Positions 43,886 through 52,079 of a DNA stretch of 64,000 bases are shown one piece after another. Under the pieces are notes generated by a model. The model was not told the origin of the DNA. It ran no database searches and saw only the letters and a list, made by a program, of their open reading frames with translations. Source of the DNA: Nonomuraea harbinensis (lineage in GTDB: Bacteria; Actinomycetota; Actinomycetes; Streptosporangiales; Streptosporangiaceae); contig NZ_JAHKRN010000025.1 of assembly GCF_019396385.1 (NCBI RefSeq), positions 62,001 to 126,000 of the forward strand, given 5' to 3'. A program made the translations under genes and the position numbers. Within the stretch, counting starts at the first letter, position 1. The number at the start of each line of letters is the position of its first letter.

Positions 43886-46726
43886 GTGAGTAAGCAGGGT
43901 GCTGTAGCTTCCGTTGACCGCGAACCGCACGGCCACCAGGACCGACACCGGACCAGACCTTTCCCGAGCAGATTCCGTCTGGGCAACTGGCACGTGCGAT
44001 CGCGCCTGGTCGCGCTCATCGCGGTGCCCACGGCCGTGGGCGTCGCCCTGGGCGGCCTGAACGTGATCACCTCGCTCCAGGACGCGAACACGTACCAGAC
44101 CCTGCGCGAGGTCGCCGAGCTGAGCGAGTCGCTCGGCGCGGTCTCCCACGCGCTCGCCGCCGAGCGGGACGAGACCGCTCTCTACATCGCCCAGGGCAGG
44201 CCCGACGTGCGCGAGCCGCAGCTGCGCGGCATCCACAACGAGGTCGACGACCTCATCGCGGACGTCAGGCAGCGCGCCACCGCCGTGAACGACACCCACG
44301 GCGACGCCGTCCGCCCGGTGCTGCGCAGGCTGGAGGAGATCCGGGCGCTGCGCGACACCGCCGTCGAGGGCAAGATCCAGCCGTTGCCGACGATCGTCAA
44401 GTACTCCCAGATCAACGCGGGCATCCTGCAGTTCCACGACCAGCTCGGCCAGGTCGCCGTCGACGACGTGGTCGCGCACACCGCGGGCGCCATGGCGGCG
44501 ATCGCGCGGGCCAAGGAGCAGGCGTCCAGGCAGCGCGGCATCCTGGCCAGCGCGCTGGACAAGAAGAGCTTCGACGCCGGCGAGCTGGACTCCCTCACCA
44601 CGTCCAAGGCGCGGGAGGAGAGCGAGGAGACGCTCTTCGCCACGCTGGCGACGCAGGACCAGCTCGAACTCTTCCGCAACGTGGTCGTGGGCCAGGACAT
44701 CGACCAGACTGACCTGTTCCGGTTGCGGGCCATCGCGCAGTCGGCGCAGAACCGGCCGCTGAGCATCGGCACCGACCCGGCCAAGGACGTCGCCACCTGG
44801 TTCGACGTGAGCTCCGGCAAGATCGAGGCGATGCGGAAGGTGGAGACCTCGCTGTCCTCCTCCCTCATCCTGCGCGCCCGCGCGCTGGAGGACGGCGCCA
44901 ACAGGGCCGCGCTGATCTCGGCCGGGCTCATCATGATCCTGCTGCTCGTGGTGCTCGCCGTCATCACGCTCATCGCCCGCTCCCTGATCAGGCCGCTGCG
45001 GAGGCTGCGCCGAGAGGCGCTGGACGTGGCCAACCACCGCCTGCCGGAGACCGTGCGCACGCTGCGCGACAGCGGTGACGCGACGCCCGCCCCCGTCGCG
45101 CCGATCGGGGTCAAGACCGAGGACGAGATCGGCGAGGTGGCGCGGGCGTTCGACGAGGTGCACCGGGAAGCGGTGCGGCTGGCGGGCGAGGAGGCGCGGC
45201 TGCGCGCCAACGTCAACGCGATGTTCGTGAACCTGTCGCGGCGCAGCCAGACGCTGGTCGAGCGGCAGATCACCCTGATCGACGGCCTGGAGCAGGGCGA
45301 GCAGGACGAGCAGCGGCTGGCCAACCTGTTCAAGCTGGACCACCTGGCCACCCGCATGCGCCGCAACTCCGAGAACCTGCTGGTCCTCGCCGGTCAGGAC
45401 CCGCCCCGCCGGTGGAGCCAGCCCGTCAAGATGGTCGACGTGGCCCGCGCCTCGCTGTCGGAGGTGGAGGGATACGAGCGGGTGGTGCTCCAGGTCCCCG
45501 ACGGGGTGTCGATCGCCGGTCAGGCCGTCAACGACGTGATCCACCTGCTGGCCGAGCTGGTGGAGAACGCGCTGTCCTTCTCCCCGCGCGAGACCCGCGT
45601 GACGCTCTCGGGCAGCCGGATCGACGGCGGCGGCGTGATGCTGTCGATCACCGACTCGGGCATCGGCATGACCCAGGAAGAGCTCGCCCAGGCCAACGAA
45701 CGGCTGACGGACACGCCCGGCATGGACGTCGCGGTCTCGCGCCGCATGGGCCTGTACGTGGTGGCCAGGCTGGCGCACCGGCACGGCGTCCGGGTGCAGT
45801 TGCGCCCGCACGCCTCGGGCGGGCTGACCGCGATGGTGCTCATCCCCGAGTCGCTGCTCGCCCAGTCGGCCGCCCTCGCGGGCGCGTCCGGCGGCCAGGG
45901 CGACGCGTACACCGGGCCCCAGCCCGCGCCGATGCCGCTCAACGTCTTCCCGATGGGCCCCGGACACCCCTCCTTCCCAGGCCCCGACGTCGGAGCGGAC
46001 GGCGCCGGCTCCGTCTGGCCGGCCCCGCCGTGGCCGCCGGACGGAAGCTGGCCGGAGCCCAGCCGGGGCGGCGGCGGGTCGTACGAGACCAACGACTGGG
46101 TGCCCCCGCGCACCCCCGGATGGAACGGCGGCAACCCGCCGATGCCCCGCCGTGGCATGCCCGACCAGCGGCAGCCCATGGGCTACGCGTACGGCGAGCG
46201 CATCGACCCGCCGGAGCGGCCGAAGTACGAGTTCCCCGGCAGCGAGCCGTCCACCGGCCCGCTCCCGGCCGTCGGCCCCGGCTCCTCCGGCAGCGGGGAC
46301 GACTACCTGCCGATCTACGCCGCGGTGGAGTCGGCCTGGTTCGAGCGCGGCGGTTCGAGCTGGAGCTCGTCGAAGGCGGACGAGGGCTGGTCGGCGGCGC
46401 AGGCGGCCGTGGAGCCGGTACGCGACGGCTCGACCGCGGCCGGGCTGCCCAAGCGGGTGCCCAGGGCGAACCTGGTGCCCGGCTCGGCCGAGACCGCGTC
46501 GGCGCCCAAGGGCGTCATGCCGGTGCCCGCCGTCTCGCCGGATCGGACCCGCTCCCGGCTGTCGAGCTTCCAGCAGGGCTTCCGCGCGGCGCGCGACGAC
46601 ATCAACGGCGGCCGGACACCGGCGAACACGCCCCCGCCCGGCCCGGCCTTCGGCGGGAACGCGTCCGGAGGGAACACCTTCGGCGGCATCAACGGCAGGA
46701 ACGACGACACAGGCGAGGACCTATGA
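43886..46726 (+). CDS. cvnA: Conservon sensor kinase CvnA, cvn-4
   Basis: A 946-residue sensor. TM1 near 42-60 (LVALIAVPTAVGVALGG), NIT-like helix AVSHALAAERDETALYIA, TM2 near 346-365 (LISAGLIMILLLVVLAVI), HAMP, candidate His486 in KLDHLATRM, N-box Asn561 in ELVENALSFSP, DSGIGM. It reads MDVAVSRRMGLYVVARLAHR where others have LFVVGRLALR. The tail is Pro/Gly/Met-rich without clear repeats and ends in DYLPIYAAVESAWF, GLPKRVPRANLVPG, RLSSFQQGFRAAR and an extra Gly/Asn-rich end. Bases 45140-45456 are about 98% identical to cvnA-5. Stop overlaps cvnB (ATGA). Confidence 0.9.
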   Translation: MSKQGAVASVDREPHGHQDRHRTRPFPSRFRLGNWHVRSRLVALIAVPTAVGVALGGLNVITSLQDANTYQTLREVAELSESLGAVSHALAAERDETALYIAQGRPDVREPQLRGIHNEVDDLIADVRQRATAVNDTHGDAVRPVLRRLEEIRALRDTAVEGKIQPLPTIVKYSQINAGILQFHDQLGQVAVDDVVAHTAGAMAAIARAKEQASRQRGILASALDKKSFDAGELDSLTTSKAREESEETLFATLATQDQLELFRNVVVGQDIDQTDLFRLRAIAQSAQNRPLSIGTDPAKDVATWFDVSSGKIEAMRKVETSLSSSLILRARALEDGANRAALISAGLIMILLLVVLAVITLIARSLIRPLRRLRREALDVANHRLPETVRTLRDSGDATPAPVAPIGVKTEDEIGEVARAFDEVHREAVRLAGEEARLRANVNAMFVNLSRRSQTLVERQITLIDGLEQGEQDEQRLANLFKLDHLATRMRRNSENLLVLAGQDPPRRWSQPVKMVDVARASLSEVEGYERVVLQVPDGVSIAGQAVNDVIHLLAELVENALSFSPRETRVTLSGSRIDGGGVMLSITDSGIGMTQEELAQANERLTDTPGMDVAVSRRMGLYVVARLAHRHGVRVQLRPHASGGLTAMVLIPESLLAQSAALAGASGGQGDAYTGPQPAPMPLNVFPMGPGHPSFPGPDVGADGAGSVWPAPPWPPDGSWPEPSRGGGGSYETNDWVPPRTPGWNGGNPPMPRRGMPDQRQPMGYAYGERIDPPERPKYEFPGSEPSTGPLPAVGPGSSGSGDDYLPIYAAVESAWFERGGSSWSSSKADEGWSAAQAAVEPVRDGSTAAGLPKRVPRANLVPGSAETASAPKGVMPVPAVSPDRTRSRLSSFQQGFRAARDDINGGRTPANTPPPGPAFGGNASGGNTFGGINGRNDDTGEDL
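45140..45456 (+). repeat. Kinase-core tract nearly identical to cvnA-5
   Basis: 317 bases differing at 7 positions by eye from 53376-53692, including silent sites. It codes for the end of HAMP, the His box and the start of the ATPase domain. Flanking sensor and tail regions do not align at DNA level. Confidence 0.85.
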
Positions 46727-47145
46727 ACGAGCTGAGCCATGCCGCACGTGGCGTGGACTGGTTGATCACCGATTTCGTCAGCACGGTGCCGGGCGTGGCG
46801 CACGCCGTGGTGGTCTCCTCCGACGGGCTGCCGCTGGCGGCCTCGTCGGGGTTCCCCGCGGACAGGGCTGATCAGCTCGCGGCCATCGCGTCCGGCCTGG
46901 TGTCGCTGACCGCGGGAGCGGCCCGGGTGTTCGAAGGCGGCGGGGTGGCGCAGACCATCGTCGAGATGCAGCGGGGGCTGATGCTCATCATGTCGGTCTC
47001 GGACGGCTCCTGCCTGGCGGTGCTGGCCGCCCCCGACTGTGACATGGGCCTGGTGGCGTACCAGATGACCTTGATGGTGGACCGGGCGGGGCAAGTGCTC
47101 ACGCCCGCGGTGCGTGCGGAACTGCGCGCGGCCCAGACCAGGTGA
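46723..47145 (+). CDS. cvnB: Roadblock/LC7 protein CvnB, cvn-4
   Basis: 140 residues, MNELSHAARGVDWLITDFV, AHAVVVSSDGLPLAA, FPADRADQLAAIASGL, SVSDGSCLAVLAAPDCD, YQMTLMVDRAGQVL. Shares VVSSDGLPLA, GLMLIMS and MVDRAG with cvn-5 rather than with cvn-2 or cvn-3, in keeping with a recent common origin of cvn-4 and cvn-5. ATG overlaps the cvnA-4 stop. Confidence 0.9.
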   Translation: MNELSHAARGVDWLITDFVSTVPGVAHAVVVSSDGLPLAASSGFPADRADQLAAIASGLVSLTAGAARVFEGGGVAQTIVEMQRGLMLIMSVSDGSCLAVLAAPDCDMGLVAYQMTLMVDRAGQVLTPAVRAELRAAQTR

Positions 47146-47150
47146 TGCGG

Positions 47151-47552
47151 GTGACGGATTCGCGGTGGAACAGCGGCGGCTGGGAGCAGGGCCTCCCGCC
47201 CCGATCGCAGGCCGACCCGGCGTCGCCGGTGCGGCCTTACGCGGTGACCGGCGGGCGGACGGCGCCGCGGGTCAAGCTGGCGATGGAGGCGCTGGTGTCG
47301 TCGGCCACCGCCGAACACCGGGAGTTCTCCCATATAACCCCTGAATATCAAGCGATTTCCCGATTGTGTCGTCAGGTGCGGTCGGTCGCCGAGGTGTCGG
47401 CTCTGCTGCACATCCCCCTGGGGGTGGCGCGGGTGCTGATCGCCGACATGGCGGCTGAAGGGCTCGTACGCGTGCACCAGCCGCAGCTGGATGCCGGCCG
47501 TCCGGACGTCAACTTGCTGGAAAGGGTGCTCAGTGGACTTCGCAGGCTCTAG
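47151..47552 (+). CDS. cvnC: DUF742 protein CvnC, cvn-4
   Basis: A 133-residue protein beginning VTDSRWNSGGW, then SPVRPYAVTGGRTAPRVKLAM, EFSHITPEYQAISRLC, QVRSVAEVSALLHIPLG and LLERVLSGLRRL. The GTG at 47151 is chosen because the cvn-5 homologue can only start at the equivalent codon; in-frame GTG 47142 (overlapping the cvnB stop) and ATG 47145 are alternatives here. Overlaps cvnD by 20 bases. Confidence 0.85.
   Translation: MTDSRWNSGGWEQGLPPRSQADPASPVRPYAVTGGRTAPRVKLAMEALVSSATAEHREFSHITPEYQAISRLCRQVRSVAEVSALLHIPLGVARVLIADMAAEGLVRVHQPQLDAGRPDVNLLERVLSGLRRL
47520..47551 (+). repeat. Invariant 32-nt cvnC/cvnD junction, copy 4
   Basis: Identical to the other four copies. The bases just after it (GCGGGGAATTGACC) differ most from the other conservons, which sharpens the boundary of the conserved string. 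Confidence 0.9.
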
Positions 47553-48120
47553 CGGGGAATTGACCTCGACCAAAATAGTGGTGGCCGGCGGCTTCGGGGT
47601 GGGCAAGACGACGTTCGTCGGCGCCGTGTCGGAGATCATGCCGTTGACGACCGAGGCCGTGATGACCGACGCGTCGGCGGGGATCGACGACCTCGGCATG
47701 ACGCCGCTGAAGTCGACCACGACCGTGGCCATGGACTTCGGGCGGGTGTCCCTGGACCGTGACCTGATCCTCTATCTGTTCGGCACGCCGGGTCAGCACC
47801 GGTTCTGGTTCATGTGGGACGACCTGGTGCGCGGCGCGATCGGGGCCGTGGTGCTGGTCGACACGCGCCGGCTCGCCGACAGCTTCCCGGCCATCGACTA
47901 CTTCGAGGAGGCCCAGCTGCCCTTCATCGTGGGCGTCAACGGCTGGGACGGGCAGTATCCGCACCCCGACAGCGAGGTACGCGACGCGCTCTCGCTGGTC
48001 CCGCACATCCCGCTCATCCGCCTGGACGCGCGCTCCAAGGAATCGGTGAAGGGCGCGCTCATCCACCTGGTCGAGCACGCCCTGACCGTGCGCACCGCCG
48101 TCCCCGGCTGGAACGGCTAG
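47533..48120 (+). CDS. cvnD: Ras-like GTP-binding protein CvnD, cvn-4
   Basis: A 195-residue GTPase: GGFGVGKTTFVGAVSEI, SAGIDDLGMTPLKSTTTVAM, FGTPGQHRFWFMWDDLVRG, GVNGWDGQYPH, C-terminal VRTAVPGWNG. The VPGWNG end is shared only with cvn-5. The stop codon lies inside CTAG shared with the stop of the convergent O-methyltransferase gene, a four-base overlap. Confidence 0.9.
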   Translation: MDFAGSSGELTSTKIVVAGGFGVGKTTFVGAVSEIMPLTTEAVMTDASAGIDDLGMTPLKSTTTVAMDFGRVSLDRDLILYLFGTPGQHRFWFMWDDLVRGAIGAVVLVDTRRLADSFPAIDYFEEAQLPFIVGVNGWDGQYPHPDSEVRDALSLVPHIPLIRLDARSKESVKGALIHLVEHALTVRTAVPGWNG

Positions 48121-49121
48121 GCGGGAACCGCCTCGATCACGCTGGCGGCGGCCTCCAGGCCGACGACCCTGGTCAGGGTGAGGTCCGCGCGGGCGAGCAG
48201 CGCACCGTACTCCGCCCTGCTGCGCTCGGCGCCGCCGTCGAAGACGGCGAGCATCCGCATGTCGAGGTCCTTGCCCAGGTGGGGAGCGTCGTCGTCGGGC
48301 AGCACGATCTCCAGGATCAGCACCCGGCCGGTCGGGCTCATCGCCTGGCGCACCGTGCGCAGGATCGCCACCGCGTCCTCGTCGTCCCAGTTGTGCAGCA
48401 CGCTGCCGAGCAGGTAGGCGTCCCGGCCCTCCGGGACCGACCGGAAGAAGTCGCCCGGCACCAGCTCGCAGCGGCCGGCCAGACCGTCGTCCGCGAGCGC
48501 CTGCCTGGCCTGCTCGACGACGTGCTCCCGGTCGAGCAGCACTCCGCGCATCTCGGGGTTGGCCCGCAGGATCGCCGACAGGATGTGTCCCCGCCCGCCG
48601 CCCACGTCCACCAGGCTGTGCACGCCGGTGAAGTCGTAGCCTTTCACCAGGCCCTCGATGAACGGGATCGCCCTGGTCGACATGTATTCGCCGAAGATCC
48701 TGCTCGCCTCGGGGTCGGTGGCCAGGCTCTCGTAGAGAGGGCCGTAGCGGGCCGTGAGCGCCGACGATCCCGAGCGGACGGTGGCGGGCAGGTTGCCCAT
48801 CGCATACCAGAGCCTCTCGTCGCCCAGCATCCGGATCGACGAGCGCAGCGAGCCGGGGACGTCCGAGCGCAGCGCGGTGCCCCGTTCGGAGAGGTCGTAA
48901 CGGTCGTCTCCGGCACGCCGCACCAGGCCCATGGCCGCCAGCTCGCGCAGCACCCTGCGGAGCGCGCGCGGATCCGCCTCGCACCGCCTGGCCAGCTCGG
49001 CCGGCTCGAGCGGGCCGTGGGCCAGCTCGTCGGCCACGCCCAGCTCGGCCATGGTCAGCAGGGCCGCGAAGCGGGAAAGATCCGCCATCGCGTCCCAGAT
49101 GAGGTCGTCGGAGTGACGCAT
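48117..49121 (-). CDS. SAM-dependent O-methyltransferase (hydroxyindole/polyketide type)
   Basis: A 334-residue class I methyltransferase of the plant-type/actinomycete O-methyltransferase family. N-terminal winged-helix dimerisation domain (ELARRCEADPRALRRVLREL), SAM motif LVDVGGGRGHILSAIL, and the general-base histidine in VLHNWDDEDAVAILR. Such enzymes methylate hydroxyl groups on aromatic secondary metabolites; the acceptor is unknown. It lies 26 bases after the permease at 49147 on the same strand, in the place where the paralogous operon has its ATPase. ATG at 49121. Confidence 0.82.
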   Translation of the reverse strand: MRHSDDLIWDAMADLSRFAALLTMAELGVADELAHGPLEPAELARRCEADPRALRRVLRELAAMGLVRRAGDDRYDLSERGTALRSDVPGSLRSSIRMLGDERLWYAMGNLPATVRSGSSALTARYGPLYESLATDPEASRIFGEYMSTRAIPFIEGLVKGYDFTGVHSLVDVGGGRGHILSAILRANPEMRGVLLDREHVVEQARQALADDGLAGRCELVPGDFFRSVPEGRDAYLLGSVLHNWDDEDAVAILRTVRQAMSPTGRVLILEIVLPDDDAPHLGKDLDMRMLAVFDGGAERSRAEYGALLARADLTLTRVVGLEAAASVIEAVPA

Positions 49122-49146
49122 GGATTCCTTTCTCGATCTCGTATCG

Positions 49147-49929
49147 TCATGGTCTGCGGGTGGCCTGGCGATGCCACACCAGGACCCGCCGTTCGGCCAG
49201 CACGAACAGCGCGTTCACCAGATAGCCGAGCACGCCGAGCAGCGCGATCGCCGACCAGACGCCGGCCGCGTCGAAGCTCCGCTGCGCCTGCAGCATCTGG
49301 TAGCCGATGCCGTCGGTGCCGCCGAAGATCTCCGAGAGCACCATGAGGATCAGCGCCAGCGACAGGCTCAGCCGCAGCCCGGCGAAGATCTTCGGTGACG
49401 CCGCGGGGATGACGACCACCCGCAGGTGCTGGGCCTTCGACAGCCCGAACACGGTGGCGGTCTCGGTGTAGGTGCGGTCCACCGACCGGGCGCCGTCGAT
49501 GCTGTTGAGCAGCACCGGCCAGATGACGCCGAACACGATCGTGGCCAGCTGCGTCGCCAGGCCCGACTGGAACAGCACGAGGAACAGCGGCAGCAGCATC
49601 GGCGGCGGCACCGCCCGGCCGAACTCGATCAGCCCGTCCACGTACCCGGAGATGGTCCGCGAGCGCCCCAGGACCACCCCCACCACCACGCCGATCAGCG
49701 AGGCGAGGACCCAGCCGCCGAACATGCGGCCGAGGCTGGGCATGATGTTGGCGAACGCGTCATCGGTGAGGAACAGCCGGGAGGCCGGTCCGGAGAACCA
49801 CAGCTCGTACATCCGCACGACGATCTCGCTGGGAGGCGGGAAGTCGTCGTCCACGTAGACGAAACGGGTGACCAGCTCCCAGGCGACTATCACCAGGGGT
49901 ACGAACCAGAGCCGGTTGAGCACTTTCAC
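49147..49929 (-). CDS. SsuC/TauC-type ABC transporter permease
   Basis: A 260-residue permease, KVLNRLWFVPLVIVAWELV at the start, EAA-type loop ETATVFGLSKAQHLRVVVIP, end SAIALLGVLGYLVNALFVLAERRVL. Close in layout and sequence to the permease at 40794. GTG at 49929 overlaps the preceding stop (GTGA). No ATPase gene belongs to this operon. Confidence 0.85.
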   Translation of the reverse strand: MKVLNRLWFVPLVIVAWELVTRFVYVDDDFPPPSEIVVRMYELWFSGPASRLFLTDDAFANIMPSLGRMFGGWVLASLIGVVVGVVLGRSRTISGYVDGLIEFGRAVPPPMLLPLFLVLFQSGLATQLATIVFGVIWPVLLNSIDGARSVDRTYTETATVFGLSKAQHLRVVVIPAASPKIFAGLRLSLSLALILMVLSEIFGGTDGIGYQMLQAQRSFDAAGVWSAIALLGVLGYLVNALFVLAERRVLVWHRQATRRP

Positions 49930-50702
49930 GTCCGCGCCCCTCCCGTCCGCAGCCAGTGCCAGCGGAACAGGCGCCGCTCGGCCGTCTGCAACGCCAGGTT
50001 CGCCACTACGCCGAAGATCCCGGCCCACAGCGTGGCCGCCATGATCAGGTCCATCCGGTTGCCCGAGCCGGCCGCGACCGCGAACACGCCGATGCCGTTG
50101 ACGCCGCCGGCCAGCAGCTCCGCGCTCACGGCCAGCACCAGCGCGATCCCGGCGGCGATCCGCACGCCGGTGGCCATGAACGGCGCGGCGCTGGGCAGGC
50201 TGACCCGGGCCAGCACCGCCAGCGGGCCGAACCCGAAGGTCCGCATCGACTCCTTGGCCAGCGGGTCGACGTCATGCATGCCGTACAGGGTGTTGATGAG
50301 GATCGGCCACAGCGACGCGTAGACGATGACCGAGACCTTCATCAGCGAGTCTTCGGGGATGAGCAGGATCGCCAGCGGGATGATCGCCACCGACGGGATC
50401 GGCCGCATGAACTCCAGCAGCGGCCGGACCGCCTGCTCCGCCCGGGGCAGCGCGCCGAGCAGCACGCCCAGCGGCACCCCGACGCCGATCGCGACCAGCA
50501 GGCCGAGCGCCCAGTTGCCGATCGTGACCAGCATTCCTTCGAGGAACTCGGGGTCCGCCAGGAGGAGCGCGGCTTCGTACAGGATCACCGACGGAGCCGG
50601 GAAGTCGAACGTCCGGGACACCCAGAGTCTGACGACCAGCTCGCCGAGAATGAGGAAGCCCGCGACGCCGATGGCGCCGCGGGTCAGTTGGGCACTTCTC
50701 AT
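49926..50702 (-). CDS. SsuC/TauC-type ABC transporter permease
   Basis: A 258-residue permease with RPIPSVAIIPLAILLIPEDSL, ESMRTFGFGPLAVLARVSLP as EAA loop, and GIFGVVANLALQTAERRLF; counterpart of the permease at 41588. ATG at 50702 overlaps the binding-protein stop (ATGA). Confidence 0.85.
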   Translation of the reverse strand: MRSAQLTRGAIGVAGFLILGELVVRLWVSRTFDFPAPSVILYEAALLLADPEFLEGMLVTIGNWALGLLVAIGVGVPLGVLLGALPRAEQAVRPLLEFMRPIPSVAIIPLAILLIPEDSLMKVSVIVYASLWPILINTLYGMHDVDPLAKESMRTFGFGPLAVLARVSLPSAAPFMATGVRIAAGIALVLAVSAELLAGGVNGIGVFAVAAGSGNRMDLIMAATLWAGIFGVVANLALQTAERRLFRWHWLRTGGART

Positions 50703-51688
50703 CCTGCTGCTGGGGGAGCCACGATGATCGACTTCACGTCGATCGGCTTCTCGAGGTACTTGTACTCGAGCATCAGGTCGGCGACCTTCTGCAGCCGGTC
50801 GGCGTTCAGCTCGCTCGGGTAGGTGCCGAGCGTGATCACCGAAGCGACCTCCGGCGTGATCTTCGTGTACGTCGGGACCATCGCCTCGACCTCCTTGCGG
50901 TCGCTGGAGGCGAGCGCCTGGGCCTTGGAGATCGCGCGCTGGAAGGCGGCCAGCGTCTTCGGGTGCTTCTGCGCCCACTCCTCGGTGGCCATCCAGCCGG
51001 CGATGGGCAGGTTCTCGGTCTCACCGGTCATCGTGTCGGCGAGCTTGCGGAAGCCGAGCTGGCTCTGCGTCGCGGTGATGAACGGCTCGGTGATCCAGCC
51101 GGCGTCGGCCTGGCCGCTCGCGATGGCGTTGCCCATCTCGGGGAACGGCTTCTCCGCGAATTTGACGTCGTTTTCAGTAAGACCGGCGACCTTCAGCTGC
51201 GTCGTCACGGCAAGCGTGGCGACGTTGCGCAGGTTGTTGACCAGGATGGTCTTGCCCTTGAGGTCCGCCACCGCGTTAATCGGCGAGTCCTTCGGGACCA
51301 TGATGTTGAAGTTGTTTTCAGCGGCCTGGTACATGTCCGCGACGAGCTTGATCTTCTTGCCGGCCTCGACAGCGGAGAAGGTCGAGACGTAGTTCGTCAT
51401 GGAGATGTCGAGTGAGCCGTTCTCGACTTGCGGGATCGCGGCCGCGCCACCGGTAATGGTGACCGGCTCGACCGTGAGGCCCTCCTCCTTGAAGTAGCCC
51501 TTGGCGTTCGCGATATAGAGCGACACGGAGTCGGGAATGGGGAGGGCTCCCACCTTGATGGTGGTCTTTTCCAGACCGTCGGCGTTGGCCGTCGTGTCGG
51601 GGGACTCGCCGCCGCTGCCACAGGCGGTAAGGGCGAGTGCGACTGCGGCGCCGACGGCAATGGCGCGACAGCGCAGGTTGCGTGTCAT
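50699..51688 (-). CDS. SsuA/NrtA/ThiY-type ABC transporter substrate-binding lipoprotein
   Basis: A 329-residue NMT1/SsuA-type lipoprotein; lipobox LALTAC, KVGALPIPDSVSLYIANAKG, VENGSLDISMTNYVS, LKGKTILVNNL and SGQADAGWITEP. Only moderately similar to the binding protein at 42397 (both read GLEKT(T/E)IKV after the signal peptide), so it may take a different ligand. ATG at 51688 with GGAGAC upstream. First gene of a minus-strand operon with a promoter candidate at 51827-51856. Confidence 0.84.
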   Translation of the reverse strand: MTRNLRCRAIAVGAAVALALTACGSGGESPDTTANADGLEKTTIKVGALPIPDSVSLYIANAKGYFKEEGLTVEPVTITGGAAAIPQVENGSLDISMTNYVSTFSAVEAGKKIKLVADMYQAAENNFNIMVPKDSPINAVADLKGKTILVNNLRNVATLAVTTQLKVAGLTENDVKFAEKPFPEMGNAIASGQADAGWITEPFITATQSQLGFRKLADTMTGETENLPIAGWMATEEWAQKHPKTLAAFQRAISKAQALASSDRKEVEAMVPTYTKITPEVASVITLGTYPSELNADRLQKVADLMLEYKYLEKPIDVKSIIVAPPAAG

Positions 51689-51826
51689 GGGGAAGGTCTC
51701 CTACCAGGGGGAAGCTATTGGAGCGCGGCATTCGATCGCCGGGCGTGAAGCGTACCGGAGGGGGGATCAGAGCTGAAGCCGATCCGTCTCGAATCCCCTA
51801 CTTTTCTGCTTAACACGACTTCTCGC

Positions 51827-51856
51827 TTTATAGTCGCATATATTACTTTCTGTCAT
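51827..51856 (-). promoter_or_regulatory. Promoter candidate for the SsuA-type operon at 51688
   Basis: On the minus strand ATGACA (51856-51851) and TATAAA (51832-51827) are 18 bases apart, each 5/6 to consensus. Transcription should start near 51819, leaving a leader of about 130 bases. Confidence 0.55.
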
Positions 51857-51979
51857 CTAAAGGGTCATATGTCCGAATCGGAAGATCGTAGCTCTCCGTA
51901 AACGGAAGCTAGCGGCTCGAACAAAGCGGCCCTCTGGACGATGGAAAACTCGTGAGGCGTTGGCTCAACTATGAGGTTT

Positions 51980-51996
51980 GTGCTCAAATTGGGCAC
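51980..51996. promoter_or_regulatory. Near-palindrome upstream of cvnA-5
   Basis: GTGCTCAAATTGGGCAC: GTGC/GCAC ends and CAA/TTG inner arms are symmetric with one mismatched pair. Fits a dimeric regulator site. Confidence 0.4.
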
Positions 51997-52009
51997 CGAA
52001 CTTGCCTGC

Positions 52010-52042
52010 GATCACGCGTCGGCGTGCCAAATGCGCGTGATC
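52010..52042. promoter_or_regulatory. Inverted repeat upstream of cvnA-5
   Basis: GATCACGCG (52010-52018) and CGCGTGATC (52034-52042) are perfect complements separated by 15 bases, 37 bases before the GTG. Likely an operator or a leader hairpin overlapping the transcription start. Confidence 0.5.
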
Positions 52043-52062
52043 CCCACTAAGCAGCAGGCTAT

Positions 52063-52075
52063 GGCGAGAGGTTGC
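52063..52075 (+). promoter_or_regulatory. Conserved cvnA leader with ribosome site, cvn-5
   Basis: GGCGAGAGGTTGC, 4 bases before the GTG at 52080, giving AGAGG an 8-base spacing. Confidence 0.65.
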
Positions 52076-52079
52076 CACA

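Larger units (their letters stand above)
51689..52079. other. Divergent intergenic region before cvnA-5
   Basis: 391 bases without a supported gene. From left to right: minus-strand promoter candidate 51827-51856 in the most A+T-rich stretch of the window (about 51795-51890), a 17-bp near-palindrome at 51980-51996, an inverted repeat at 52010-52042, and the cvnA leader at 52063-52075. Confidence 0.7.
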
